Assembly (NCBI RefSeq): GCF_001949145.1
Contig: NW_019091385.1
Coordinates: 1,398,173 to 1,453,142, forward strand
Length of the DNA: 54,970 bases
Direction: 5' to 3'
From: Acanthaster planci
Taxonomy: Eukaryota > Echinodermata > Asteroidea > Valvatida > Acanthasteridae
Of this stretch, positions 13,111 through 25,400 are shown piece after piece. The position numbers and the translations under genes were made by a program. The notes beneath the pieces were generated by a model. It was not told the DNA's origin, did no database searches, and saw only the letters and a program-made list of their open reading frames with translations. How positions within the stretch are numbered: position 1 is the first letter of the stretch; every line of letters starts with the position of its first letter.

Positions 13111-14099
13111 TTCCCCCGCCCCCCGCCCCCGCCCCCCGCAAAAACGTATTATTTCTATACTTCAAAAGCGCCTCTTTTTAACCCCCCCCCCGGGGGTTCG
13201 GCATTGAATCATCCGTAGAGGGATAATAAATAATTTGTTTGTCTTGCTATTCGTATCAACGTTAGAAAAGATCCCAATTTAATTTTGTAGAATTGCATTA
13301 GAAATCAGGACATGTCAAAGCCCATAGAATCAAAGTAGCTCTGTGTGTCGGCAATCTTTCTGTCATATATATATATATATCTTTAAAAGACCAATCTTTC
13401 CGGTCAAAGAGAGGATATATGAACCTTTTTTGTTTCCTTTGGAAACAACATAAATCGCAACTCCCCTTTTAAGGAGTACTTGTACTATCAGTAAACACTA
13501 CAGTGCAGAAACGACAGAACCTTACCGTAGCTCATATCTCGCTTGGACTCGAGGGAGTTAGGGCGGCAATATACCTGCGCTAAATCTAGTTGCCGAAAAA
13601 TGGCCCGCAGAAATGTCGCACTTTGAACTATGAGCCTGCTCTACTCCAAAGTTACTCGCTACTCCCTAGCCTACTCCCAAGATACTACACGCATCAAGGT
13701 TCTCCGTTGGATTCACTTTTAAAGACAAAAAAATCTGTCTTTAAAATGGGTTTAGCAGAGACGAGAGTTTCACAAGATCTTGTGACATTTTCATGTAACT
13801 CTCGGGGACTGTTCATCATCGAGGAAGTTCACTACGGAACAAGTTGTGCCCCTAGACAGACACCACGTGCGTTCTGAACGCCCCTCCCCGTAAGCACCGC
13901 CCTGTTTGGAGTCGATTTTGTGTCGCAGTACAAGCTTTACATACCCGACCTTGCGTTTCCTCATTAACTTGTATGCCGCCTGCCTACGGAAGCTCAAAAA
14001 CCTTCAAAGCGAAACCTTAACAAACAGCCGTGTAACTGTGTCCCTTTTTCGCCAACTGTCAGTTGCATGTCATACTTAACATCTATAGATGCATAAGCC
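13111..14099. other. Spacer between duplicated segments
   Basis: No gene is visible. The stretch starts with C-rich tracts (13,105-13,195), including a poly-C/G palindrome around 13,182-13,198, and contains an (AT)n microsatellite near 13,366-13,380. Minor frames of 95 and 68 codons overlap on opposite strands and look like chance. Confidence 0.5.
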
Positions 14100-14612
14100 A
14101 AAGTTTAAATTTTTAACAAATGGAAAAAGACAATGTTCATTCGGGAACTGGTGAAGACCAGTTCTTCAAACGGTCCAGAAGAGGTCCCGTAAAACCCTAG
14201 ATGCCCATCAAAAACGTCACCAGTAAAGAGTAAAGACGGATGCGTAGATATACCACAGTAGACTCTATGTCCTGCTCCGGCCTTTGAGCGACATATCAGA
14301 CTGCATCAATTCCCTGGATAGGATACCTGAATAACGAGGGTCTAGTCTTTCACTTTCAATGCTTTTGATCCCAGTATAATGACGTACTTCACTGCTTTGA
14401 CATTACTTTCTATCACCTCTGTCGACGAGTTCGGAGGCCCGGCTTCGCCGTGGCGGTATACTGGCACTGCGTAGTGTCTGATCGGTAGACCGGTCTGACG
14501 GGACGCCGATGTGCGTGCATTGAGTACAACATTTCCTGGGGCCTTTTTCCTGGGCTTCATAATAGCAGAACGGGGGCTAGGCTAACTGGATCTGCCACTT
14601 TCGCTGAGCTAA

Positions 14613-14695
14613 AATGACGGTAGCTTTGCGTCTCGTGAGGAGGTGCGGTATCATTCCATCTAGGGTCGGCTAGACGTCTGGAAATCCATTACGCG
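14613..14695. other. Conserved core of duplication, copy B
   Basis: Partner of 10516-10597. Relative to copy A it has one extra base in the run GGTAGCTTTG and seven substitutions. Read on the minus strand, both copies contain the peptide RNGFPDV, but this copy then meets a stop codon. Confidence 0.6.
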
Positions 14696-15265
14696 GCTTT
14701 ACACTTTCGTTTCTTCTACTTTTATTCTTCCAAGTTCTGTTTTTCTCAACATTGGCGGGGAAGACATTGGTTCTGATGATATTTCGTGATATATTGGGCT
14801 CCCCTTGTGCCATTTTACAGACTGGTCAACAACTTGACTTTTCCATTCTTAACACAGCTGGGAATTACCATACTTGTCAAGAGGCGATGTCGAAGCATTC
14901 GGGTGACACTTCACATTCAGGTTTCACCTGACAAAGACTGGTCATCAAACTTTTTTTACCTCCTCACCCTGCAGAATGATAGGATATACTGGCCTGAATT
15001 CATTGATGTACACAAGTATAAGAAACATCGCTGCAGTGTCGGGCACTTCTCTGTTATAATGTAATGGGACAACCAGAATTAGAAGCCATTACTGCGGTGG
15101 CACAAGGCTCGTGGACAGGTGATACGCGCGCGTTACATGCCTCTTCGACAAATAGGGTGTCGTGTTTTCCAAACACACGCGCGCGTCAAGCTGAAGAATG
15201 TGCGTGTGAGTGCGGTGCACCACTATTACTTACGTTAGGGAGTCTAATCGGTTTAGTCTATGTGC

Positions 15266-15380
15266 AATACGGCCAATCACAACAACGAAAACTGTCGACC
15301 CTTTCCAAAAGATTTCGGGCACTGTGATTGGCCAACGCGCTGCAAACACTTGGTGGCGCACTTGTGAAACGGCCGTATTA
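15266..15380 (-). mobile_element. Palindromic MITE, internally deleted copy
   Basis: Related to the full copy at 17827-18006 in reverse orientation. It keeps one AATACGG end, the GTCGACC block, CTGTGATTGGCCAACGCG, and the far end GGCCGTATTAT, but lacks roughly 35 bases next to the left terminus. There is no coding capacity. Confidence 0.75.
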
Positions 15381-15419
15381 TTCTCACCATGCTATCTTAG
15401 CGCGCGAAAAGTCGGGTTA

Positions 15420-15605
15420 TCGTAGTGGTTCTTTCCGCGCCTTCCACCCGTCTGGTTCGGGTTCGGTTTTCGGCTCGGTCCACATGAGGGTTGGGTTTTC
15501 AGTCCTTACCTGATTTCGTGGGTTTTACCCAGAATATTAATCCAGGGTTTTCCTCCCACCTCTAAAACTGTAACTGCTTCTCACTGTCCCTTCTCAACAG
15601 GTTTC
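15420..15605 (+). mobile_element. tRNA-derived SINE, body conserved
   Basis: The body GTTGGGTTTTCAGTC ... CCAGGGTTTTCCTCCCACCTC matches the reverse complement of 46451-46560 over about 100 bases. The head around 15,450 (GGTTCGGGTTC) is a degraded pol III B-box. Copy at 46 kb has the better head. The tail ends in CTTCTCACTGTCCCTTCTC. Confidence 0.75.
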
Positions 15606-15846
15606 TTTAGGCTTGCGAGCTACAGTACCTAGGGCGCTTTTGAGGAATCCTTGGTGTGCATTTGCCATAGGCATAAATAAATAAATAATAATAGAACCTG
15701 TCGTTAAAGAACTTGTACTTCCTCAGTCTGAGCACGGGCTCAATCTTCTTGACTGGTTACCAAAAACAAGCCCCGTTTAGTCGGTTTTGTTGGCCGAAAT
15801 TTTCGTCACAGCAGGTACGACTGGTAGCGCGTCCACGACTGTATCT

Positions 15847-15968
15847 TTAAAGGCTACATCTGAATCTATCCAAAGCTAGGTCTCGGTCTTCGCTCCCTCC
15901 CAAACACGCGGAAACGCGCGCACTGACAATAGAAGTAGCCGCAGCTCTGGAAACCTTTTTCGGACACA
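15847..15968 (+). mobile_element. Small MITE, diverged copy
   Basis: Second copy of the element at 3518-3644, same orientation. It shares AGCTAGGTCT, the ACACGCGGAAACGCG-like middle and CAGCTCTGGAA, followed by TTTCGGACAC. Its terminal repeats are eroded. Similar open minus-strand frames in both copies reflect shared ancestry of the repeat, not a gene. Confidence 0.6.
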
Positions 15969-17826
15969 GACTTTGAGTCGTGGATGTAAGGTAGAGTTGT
16001 GAACCCCTGTTGTAGGCACAAGCCGACATAATGAATGGTGCGTCCCCAGAAGGACTCTCATATAACAGGCTTTTCAACCCATTTTGCGTAAAGGAAGTCA
16101 GTATCAATGGTGTATCCAGCGGGGGGGGGGGGGCAGGTGGGGAAATTCCCCGGACGGATTCTTTTTGTTAAAATACTTCACATGTGAGTAGGAACGAAGT
16201 AATCATTATATTTATTTATCCAATGTTATTATTAGCACCACAACCCTTAGAAAACAACACCAGCAAATAAAAGCAAGGATGTCGGGACCGTGATTTTTTT
16301 TTCTCCCCAACATCATGTTGAATGAGCCCGAAGCCGCATTCGTTTTTGAATCCCCCCCACCCCGAAAGCTGGATAGGCCGCGGGTCAGTATCGATTAGGA
16401 TCCTCCTTTGCCAACGACATGTCAATGTCAAACTGCATGGATGATGCTGACGGACGTGGTAAAGCGTAGAGCTTTGTTTTCGTGTGCTGCAAACTAATCA
16501 CAGATCGCTGAAAATGTCTTAGAAAAATCTTTTAGCGTGGAAAATGATCAAAATGTTTAAGCAGTCTGTAGAAGATTGCGACACTCAGCACACTGTTCAG
16601 GGTGTAATGTAACGCAAGAAAAAAAATTCCTCATTTCGGGGATATAGCAAAATGAGGGAGATTACTCCATGTATTCACAGCAACCCGGTCGAATTTTGGC
16701 CGGACTTTATTTTAGTCAGGGGAATTGTTTCTGCCGCGTCACACTCTCCGAGCTTGCGCACGCAGGCCGTTTGATAGTGAGAGAATCGAAACATCGGGAA
16801 TGTCGTTCTCCTCCGCGTCACGCGATTTCCACTTGCGCACGAGCTAGGCGTGAGCGGCGCATGAGTGCAAGCTACTCGCGGCATCGAAGGCTGTAATTCG
16901 GCCGCCTGGGAAACAGCCCTTGGAAACACCTCATAGGGGGCTTGCCGTGACCTTTCATATCCCCCCATTTTTCTGTTGAGACGAACCGGCCGGTAGCCTC
17001 GCTTGAAGATACACGGGTGCCTTTTCGATGCGACCTTTAAACCGACAGAAAGAAAATGTTAAGAACTCCTTCCGGATTATTCATGCCCTCTACTTTTTAG
17101 CAGTCCCATATTTCCATAATATAATAATTGACACAATAATATGGGTAAAGCACCAGAGTGGAAACGGCATTCGTGATTTCTTCTCCGACCAAAACAATCG
17201 TCCTTTGTCTTGACGCCAAATCCCCCACACACATACTTGTTCTTGTCCTCACAGATGCATTAAAGTCAATTGGATGACGAAGTTAGTGAGAAGAAGTGCA
17301 CAATCATAGAGACATTAGGGGCACGGCCAACATCAACTGAACTGAGTCAACTTCCAATCCACACCTTCATAATTATTATTAACGAAAGATTCCTTGCCCC
17401 CAATCGAAAAAAAAAACTTTGCCATCGGAGCTGTATGTTTCCAAATTTGTCATAGATTTCATCTTAACCCTTAAAGAGCCGGGGGCAGAATCCGCCCCCT
17501 TGATATTTTTTTCCGATATCGCCGCAGTGCGTTTTTTCCCAAGAGCTGAGCCTTAAGAATTTTCAGAGTAACTCTCTGTGGTAATGTTCGCACTATAACG
17601 TGGTAAACATCAATATACCGTTCTTAAACCCACATTTTTTCGAGACAGGCCAGCCAAATATGTAATTTTTCCACGGCCTTACTCGTGCAATGCACGTGGG
17701 CATGCGAAGTATCAACGTTAAAATCTCCCGCTGGAACTTCGCGCATGCATTCTAGGGGTACAATGAAAACCGTGATCGCCTGGAGTTTAGGCAGACTCGA
17801 GCCAGACCACACTTTTCGGACGTTAA

Positions 17827-18006
17827 ATAATACGGGCGTTTCACAATAGTGCACCTTCAAACGTTTGCAACGCGTTGGCCAATCACAGTGTGCGAAATCT
17901 GTCGACCCAATGCGCGTTTGGAACGGGTCGACAGATTTTGCGCGTTGTGATCGGCTAAGGCGTTGCAAACTCTTGGAGGTGCACTATTGTGAATTGCCCG
18001 TATTAT
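17827..18006 (+). mobile_element. Fully palindromic MITE (180 bp)
   Basis: The ends are ATAATACGGG and CCCGTATTAT. Inverted similarity continues inward through TTCACAATAGTGCACCT / AGGTGCACTATTGTGAA and GTTTGCAACGC / GCGTTGCAAAC to a centre with two GTCGACAGATTT arms. The whole element could fold into one long imperfect hairpin. A shortened relative lies at 15266-15380. It is non-autonomous and the superfamily is uncertain. Confidence 0.85.
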
Positions 18007-18103
18007 GCCCGTTAAGTTGAACGAAACTTATAACAAAACTGCTTCCCACGAACCATGCATCATTATGCATGTCTGAATAGTTGGTTATAATAGCAGGTAG
18101 CGC

Positions 18104-18125
18104 AGTGACTCAATTTTGAGTCACT
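18104..18125. repeat. Perfect 22-bp palindrome with AP-1-like halves
   Basis: AGTGACTCAA-TT-TTGAGTCACT is perfectly palindromic and contains TGACTCA in both orientations, the core of an AP-1/bZIP site. Related GACTCAACTCGATTTGAGTC sequence recurs near 18,660-18,681, so it may belong to a dispersed GACTC-rich repeat instead of an enhancer. Confidence 0.6.
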
Positions 18126-18225
18126 TTAAAACAAATGGCTCGACTCGAGGGTTTCGTTGTGCACTAACGTAACTTCGGTGACTCGTTGAAATATCAGCTG
18201 CATACAGGTATGTTTGTAAGCCTCT

Positions 18226-18248
18226 AAAACAAAACAAAACAAAACAAA
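18226..18248 (+). repeat. (AAAAC)n microsatellite
   Basis: About four and a half copies of AAAAC, with further A-rich sequence after it. Confidence 0.9.
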
Positions 18249-18334
18249 GCATAAAACTCAAAACAAGAACAAAACCTGAATCTCAACCCAGTCTCCGTGC
18301 CTCTTGGGTTGGGTGCCTATTGTCTATTATTATA

Positions 18335-18545
18335 AAGTTGCCTTTCCATAATTATGCGCGTCAACACTTCCACCAAGCGCTGCATATCCGTCAAATTCAC
18401 GCTCCCGGGGCGATTTTGAACGGCCGAACGCAACGCACCCTTGTGTTATGTTAATGGATTCAATTTTGTGTCCGTGAAAGTGGAACGCATTAACGCATCG
18501 TGTACGCAACGCACACAAAACCCTAAAATTATGGAAAGGCACCTT
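18335..18545 (+). mobile_element. MITE with about 19-bp terminal repeats
   Basis: The left end AAGTTGCCTTTCCATAATT and the reverse complement of the right end, AAGGTGCCTTTCCATAATT, differ at one position, and each is flanked by TA (18333-18334, 18546-18547). The 211-base interior has two similar ACGCAACGCAC blocks and no coding frame. This looks like a non-autonomous element with TA target duplication (Tc1/mariner-like or similar). Confidence 0.8.
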
Positions 18546-18547
18546 TA

Positions 18548-21500
18548 CTAGAATTGACTCCAGCATAAATTTGACTCGAATCGAGCACAGTGTGTGGCAG
18601 GACTCTACCTTCTTGACCCCATTAGCTCGACTATAATACTCGCTCCATTGAAAATTTAATGACTCAACTCGATTTGAGTCATTTACACCGGTCTGTATCC
18701 CGATCAGTGGTCCCATCGCTCTTTCGTTGCATTCATAAGGCGGATTCCGGTGTCAGTGGAGCAACGTCCGATCACTGATCGCGATCCGGATCCGTGTGAA
18801 ACGAACGGGCCCTTAGAGATTCGTTAGAGGAGATTGTATTACCAGAATGAGGTGTAAACAAATCAAGTCAAAGACATTATCCCCCCCCCCACCATATCTG
18901 CTCGGATGAACTCGCTCCTCCGTGACAAATTTCTGTCTGCTGACGTGGATGGGCAAGGATCTTGCAATTACGGTTTTTCTGTCAATACCAGATCAGACGA
19001 TGTTCCCAACAGAGCTTGGGTAAAACGTCCGGGAAAAAAATATCCGCGTGACATTGGAAACAAGACGCGCGTCTTGTATCTCCAAAAAGACCCTCAGCTG
19101 TGACATTTGGAGCTCTTGTTTTTCCATTCCAATGTTAAATCGGTCACGATAACCACATGGGACAAGAAACGGGCCAAGACCCGCTTCAGTGCGGTAAGAC
19201 CGACGGGCTGGGACCGGGGCCAGCGCTTCCAATTTTATTACGCGCGCACAGTCCATTGGGGCAAGCGTGATTACCTGACCGTATACTCAAGTGCCGAGTG
19301 ACCCGCCTTGAAAGCACGTCTGTACCGTAATGATGTGAACCCAAACCATCCCAAAATATCCCCAAAACTATCAAGCCGTCATTGAGTGGTCAGAGTTTAA
19401 TATTTTGGACTTTAAAAAAGTCACAACGGATGTTTCCACAGGAAGAGTTGAAGGACCTGTTCAAAATCTTCCGCTGGGGTTTTCTGACGTAAGCAGCGAT
19501 GAAACACAGAACCTTCAGAGAAACCCCAGAGACGGGCGTACCGATTGATGTCACGCTCGAAGTTTCGTAACTGCCCTCGATTATTTTAATTTTAAAAGCA
19601 TTGCCGTCACAGATTTCAAAATCGTTGTTTGGTATTCATGTATTATCAACACAAGAGGGCGCTGTAAAGATTTGCGTGGCCGTCACAGACTCAAAACACA
19701 CTCTGTGGTAACCGTCGATCTTGAGCCACGGGATCCGCATTTGCGCGAATTTGAACGCAGTTTCAACTGTTTCTTACAAACGAAGAAACTAAATCAAAGC
19801 CAACTGGACGCTCTTCATTGTTGCGTTTAGCCGAGTGGTCTGACATCATGGGAATGGAAATTTAATTTTCCAGAAGTATTTTACTATCCTTTCCAAATGT
19901 AAACGAGTGAAATACTATATAATGTTGTCCTCGTGCAGCTCTTTTAAAAAGAGATTGGTTCTACTGCTACAGTTGACCACAGTCTAGTTTTTTTAGAAAT
20001 CATGTTTTCATGCAGTTGGATTTGTTAGAAAGAAAATGTAAGGAAATAATCATTTAGTACAGTCACTGGACGATCAGACTGCGTCACATTTCATTTAAAA
20101 CTGCTTTTCTGAAACGACGAGCGTAAATGCAAACCTAATACGGCGAAATCCGTCAGTACTTTGTACACATTGCAGGATCCCTCTGTCCTTGGATAGGAGG
20201 GGGCGATGTTTAGCAGTTAAGTGGGATGCTTTTTCGTTTATTATTGGTTTTCGTGGAAACCTCATTTCGATCATCGCTGATGGCTTGAATTCTTCTTAAT
20301 ATACTTTATTTGCAACAAAATTTTCTGATCATTGAAAAAGTAGCATGATCGTCGGTTTGAGGAGGGCTTTTTAGCATTCTAGACAAGCAGGCAAACCTTG
20401 CTGAGGTGTGCATCAGACTTGAGCGTCGTGGTCATCGCTCTGAGGAGAAAACACGCGCTGGAGCCTTTGAGCCAGGGCAAACGGTTCGCGGGAATCACGT
20501 AGATACGACGTCATCAGATACACACCTTTTACGTCTATGCATGTGTGCGCACCTTTGTCTTGCGTATCTACTGGCCAGGGGTTTATACCTGGTGATACTG
20601 GTTTCCTGGCCTGTTTTCTTCAAAAATATGCCACGACGTCTTTATCAAGTTTCTCTGCTTTTCTTTGGCATTCTTTTTTTTTCTTTCTTTTTTTTTTATT
20701 TACTATAAAGAACCAGCTTTCGGGATTTGACGTATCCTGTCCAAAAAGAATCACCGAGAGTTGATCAGTTTCCCGCGTTTAAGGAAAGGGGTCCTCAACT
20801 GTTAGGGAGAAATCCACGGCAAGATGGCCCATTGCGAGAATCAAAGAGGTGGGTGGGTGAACGCAAGCTCCATCAAGTCTGCATACTTCAGCTTGAAGAG
20901 GAGCCTCGTCTTTACCTACTCGTATGCGTATCCATTATTAGTTATGCTGTAAGCACTGAAATGTGGAGCTACAGCAATGGCTGACTTAACCCCCGTTGGC
21001 CAAACAGTCACGCCCCAAGCATAGATTTCCCTCTCCAGTTCCCCGAACAAAATACGTCTTTTGTGGTCACGACTGATTGTGTGAACCATTGAGTTAAAAA
21101 TCCAAACAGTCATCTTGGAGAAGATCGAGTCCTGCTGGCTTGACTACGAGTAGCTGGGCAGGGCACCCCATTAGGCGCATTTGAAAATTTTATTTATAAA
21201 TATTCAACCGTCGCAGGTGTCCAAAAGTAGATTTTCCCCTTACTCACCAAAACAAAATGTACCCCATGCTCCCCTCCCCCCGCAATGAAAGCTACTCCCC
21301 TGAATGAGTCCTCCACGATTGCGGCTCACGAGTCGCAGAACATGGTTGGTAAGTGATAAAAGTGAGTTGTACGGAGGCTATAAATGGCGCCCTCGTATTA
21401 CAAAGTAAAAATTACCCCCCCCCCTTCTGAGAGGAAAAAACAAAATGGGGGGGGGTTATTCCGTACAATTTTCAGCATTGTTTCACACGGAATTAATTCA

Positions 21501-22220
21501 TAGTGATCTACGCATGGAACATGGGAAATGTGCATTACAGGCTAGGCCGAGCTGGCTGGTGCAGAGAACTGAGATGTCAAAACGCAGTCTTTTCGGCTCG
21601 ATTTTTCAGGATTAAAGTCCAGGAAGTATTTCATCCGAAAATGTTCATAGTTCTGAGAATAAAAAGAGAGAGGGGCGAGGACGGGGGAAGAAAAAAAAAA
21701 GAAGAAGATGGATGTGGATGATTTTTCTCATTAATATTTTGTGATCCCCGTATGGGTTGTTTACAATCGGACCAATCACAGAAATACTTCCATAAATCAA
21801 AAAGTTGGGACTTGTAGCTTGCAACTAGGGGTACATGTACCTCGTTCACAAAACCTCCAACCTTTATTTGGGCTTAGTTTTGCATAGAGGTGGGCGCATA
21901 CATTCAGAGCTGAGTGCACAGTTTTTGACTGCTATATTGGAGGTGTTTTGGGGAAAGGACAAATAAAAAATCGCATGGTTATAAAATCAAAAAGAAAACT
22001 TAACTGGCCAATATTTTTAATTTCCAGTAAAACACTCCCACCTCGTACTAGAAGTCTCCCGGACCGGGCGGTGTCCGATTTTCCACCGTTTTCTATGGGC
22101 GCATAATTTTGTTTCGTGTAGTGCAACGCTGCTGGCTGGAACTGCATGCATGCAGTGCAGTGATTTTCGAAGCAAGTTCTTGACTTGCTTTAATCAAGTG
22201 CGCCCCCAATGTGATAAGTT
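18548..22220. other. Gene-free stretch upstream of the LAPTM-like gene
   Basis: No exon or transposon could be supported. CpG is frequent: I counted 26 CpG over 20,041-20,520. Minor features are long C and G runs (21,415-21,425 and 21,447-21,456, forming complementary strings) and a poly-purine stretch at 21,660-21,720. Distal regulatory sequence of the downstream gene could lie here, but nothing in the sequence pins it down. Confidence 0.5.
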
Positions 22221-22228
22221 CTAGAAAG

Positions 22229-22234
22229 TATAAA
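22229..22234 (+). promoter_or_regulatory. TATAAA candidate upstream of the LAPTM-like start
   Basis: TATAAA lies 94 bases before the ATG at 22328. If used, transcription would begin about 30 bases downstream and give a 5' UTR of roughly 65-75 bases. An alternative is that CCTGCAG just before the ATG is a splice acceptor, so that the true first exon and promoter lie further upstream. Confidence 0.35.
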
Positions 22235-22327
22235 CGGCTGATTGAAGACAAGTTGAAGATTTGTGCCGGACATCCCGTTTTGTTATCATTTTTGGGCTTT
22301 TAAAGAAGTTTCGATTAATCCTGCAGG

Positions 22328-22402
22328 ATGCCTCTACTCACTACTTGTTGTGGGTGTTGGCAGCTTCGTCAAGGAACATTTGTTAGCTGCGCATATAGCT
22401 TG
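22328..22402 (+). CDS. LAPTM-like gene, coding exon 1
   Basis: 25 codons ending in phase 0 at the strong donor GTAAGT (22403). The ATG is the first codon after the CCTGCAGG context. The peptide starts MPLLTTCCGCWQLRQGTF; the TTCCGC-x-x-R-x-GT pattern is the N-terminal signature of the family just before the first membrane segment. Confidence 0.82.
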
Positions 22403-25400
22403 GTAAGTCGCGATTATGCGGGACTGCGAAAGTACCTATGTTACAAGTTACTGTACATGTACAGTACGTGTCGCACTTACATGTAACAAGCATGGACGTA
22501 CATTACGTACATGACGCATACCGGTACGTACTGTACATGAATTTTATGAAAGGCATGTTTCGTGCTGTCATCAGCCTAGCCGATCAGCCGATTTACTTTG
22601 CATTTAGACACAATATAGTCCACCACCGTGAATTAGAGGAAAGAGTTCCATACGGACGCTTGAAGTTGATACCCTGTGCACCAACCCCTAGTGATTTAGC
22701 CTAGGTGGACTCCCTCACCGTACTGGTACGTTACGCAGGGAGTCCAGGATATAAAGGGTGCAAAATCGGGTGAAAGATTTTGTGATTAAAATGTTCAACA
22801 CTTCTACATTTTCCAAGGAGCCAATTTCATGTCTGTAACTCCTATGGGTCTTTATCTCCATAGCTGGTGGGATCAGAAATATCAATATTCTACTATGGTC
22901 AGTATGGGAAAGCTGAAATTCATGACTTGTACAAATCCTTGCCATTTTTTAGCTATTATGTGTTAACATGTGGACTGATAAAAGGTGTCCACACAATTTG
23001 ATAGAAGTTAAGGGACTCTCGGCAGTTCTGTGTCGAGGGTATTATCCAGCAAGGCTTTGGCACATTTCTGTTGCTAGCAATTTACTCATATTTGTTGATT
23101 TGTCCTCTTTTAAAAGTTATACCGAATGCATTTTTTTTTAGAGATGGAGAACTTTTCCAGAACGCGCTGGCATTGATAGATCTTTTTAATAAACTATACT
23201 GATGATGAGAGTCAATAACGGCAATTAACTATCATAATCTCTTGGGCCTGAATTTAGAAACGAAAAATTGCCTACATGTATTTTGAGATTATTGAGTATT
23301 TTGAAATTGCACATTGTTGGGATCCATTGCCCGATAACCAGACAGAGCTCCAGCATGACCATAAGCGTCAACCTCCCAAGCCAATGAATTTTAAGCCCAC
23401 TGACAAAACTGTTCGGCGACATGATTTCATTGGTGAAAAACATTGACAAGAATATCGGAAGGCACTTATGATTACAGAGGACTCCAAACAACTACATAGT
23501 ACACATGAATTTGAGTTTCCATCTGTTTGATGTAGGCCTAAGTGAGGCTGAGGGTTTTAAGAGAGCGTCTCCCCAACCCCCCAACCGAATGATTATGAAT
23601 TAGATTTTTAAAACCTCGACACAGTCTAGCTACCGGTATCTGTCCATTGCTCTAAAATCCAACTTGTCACAGCCAATTACCAATTCGGTCTGCTTATTGT
23701 ATGTTTAGTTTACGAATAAAAATAGAAAGGCCAATCAACCGCACGATTTGTGCGTGATCGCTACTTACCGCCTGTTCGTGCGCAAGTTCTACCCCTGCAT
23801 ACTGTGTTCTCAATCAGTATAGCATCGCTCTTGCCTGTTCATCATGATCATCATGCCCACAAAGTAATCCTCTTGTTTTATTCCTCAGTTCTCCAGAGGT
23901 CTGTTTCTTTTTAATAAAAATTGGATCTTTACTGTATTGTGTATTTATGCATCTTTAACCAATAAAACTCCTACGAACAAATTAAACATGATAACACTTC
24001 AAAGACAGATCGTTGATGAACTTATTCCCGTACAAAAACCCTGCATATACAAAGCCCTCTACGTGAACCGAGGTTATTCTTATGAAATAGCAGGGTGTCT
24101 CGGAAATTTATGTTTGTAAACCGAAATTTAAAGCAGAACAAAATCTGAACATTTTAGGGGGAACCAATAGGGGGTTAATTGGTCAGTCTGAAGCCCCTGA
24201 TCCAACAAAAACAGAATTGCATTTTTATATCAGCCCAATAGCAGGTGGGTTAAAGCCAGGTACCAGTCACAGCCTCCATGTAGCGCTTTCGCAGGCGTGC
24301 AACAGACGTTCACTGGAAATCGTGCACGTGTAGTGCGTGCATGCAGCTCGGATTCCTGTACATGCGTGCACTTTACAACTCAAGAAGGGATGAATTACAT
24401 CTACAAAAGTAACGTTGTCTCTCACTTACGTTCCTTGATTTTGCAGTCCGTGGTTCATTCTGAAATTCCTAGCCCCCCCCAGACGGATAGATAAGGCCAC
24501 AAAGAACTTGTAAACGTGAAAAATTAGTTTCTTCAACAAGGTAAACCAAGTGCAAATTAGAACCAAATTTGTGGTTGTTATGTACACGAGTCTTAGACCC
24601 TGGACGTCAGTCATAATGAAATGAAGACAATGTCCAACCCGGGCTAATGAAATGAGGACAACGTGCACCCTGGGCTAGTAGTAATTACTAGTAGAGTACC
24701 AGTTCTTAACCAATTGATTACGTACGTAACTCTCATTGCAAAACCTGAATGTTGCAGGGATTCCTGCTTCACGTCTTGCACATGCACTTACAAGAAAAGG
24801 ACCTGCCTTTCACAAAATGGTGCATTCTAGAAGTGGAGTCAGTAAAACTGACAAAACTGTCAATCTATACTACAAATGTGACTTAAAATGAATTTGTTGG
24901 TACAGTGCTGTTTTATGAAGAAGATTTTGTATCAAAATGTGTACACACAAATCACCTTTGTAACGAAAAGGCAGAGTTAAATCTTTGATGATGTATGCAT
25001 TTGTCATGTTCATGTGTAACATCCAGGGCATCTCCTTAACGCTTGAGTGCACACTTCATTTCAGATTCAAAATGCTGTTGGTTGAGACTTTAATACATGT
25101 ACATGTAGCCTACTGTCCATTTTTCCGATGAAAGTAAGTAACCAGTCACGTCAAGCATTCTATCAGTGGAAAGCTTATACCCTGACCATTCTTAAACCAT
25201 TTATACCAAGACCACTCGGCCAGAAAAAATATTCAAATATTTGATAAATAATATAATATATAATAATATTCGATAATTGATTGAAAATTTGGATTTTCGG
25301 CACAGCCCTACAGGTACATGTATTTTGCTTTCTTTTCATGGTCTGTGGCTTCTAGAGATTTTTGTCAAGGGAAATGAAGTCCTAAGGACAGATCTGAATG

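Larger units (their letters stand above)
14100..17460 (+). repeat. Tandem segmental duplication, copy B
   Basis: Collinear partner of 9990-13110. The spacing between shared blocks is about 480 bases larger in the middle. That region holds a palindromic MITE (15266-15380), a SINE (about 15420-15605) and a small MITE copy (15847-15968), none of which I find at the matching place in copy A. They therefore probably inserted after the duplication and account for much of the extra length. Confidence 0.75.

Noticed and set aside
12163-13218. Open frames of 122-133 codons in duplication copy A
   Set aside because: Not preserved in copy B and composed of unremarkable sequence, including C-rich runs.
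13360-13382. CRISPR-like or regulatory repeat
   Set aside because: Plain (AT)n microsatellite; no spaced repeats of CRISPR type anywhere in the window.
10307-14560. Minus-strand frames in the two duplicate copies as a paired gene (both contain a YAVPV-like peptide)
   Set aside because: Shared peptides follow from DNA duplication; non-triplet indels between copies break the frame.
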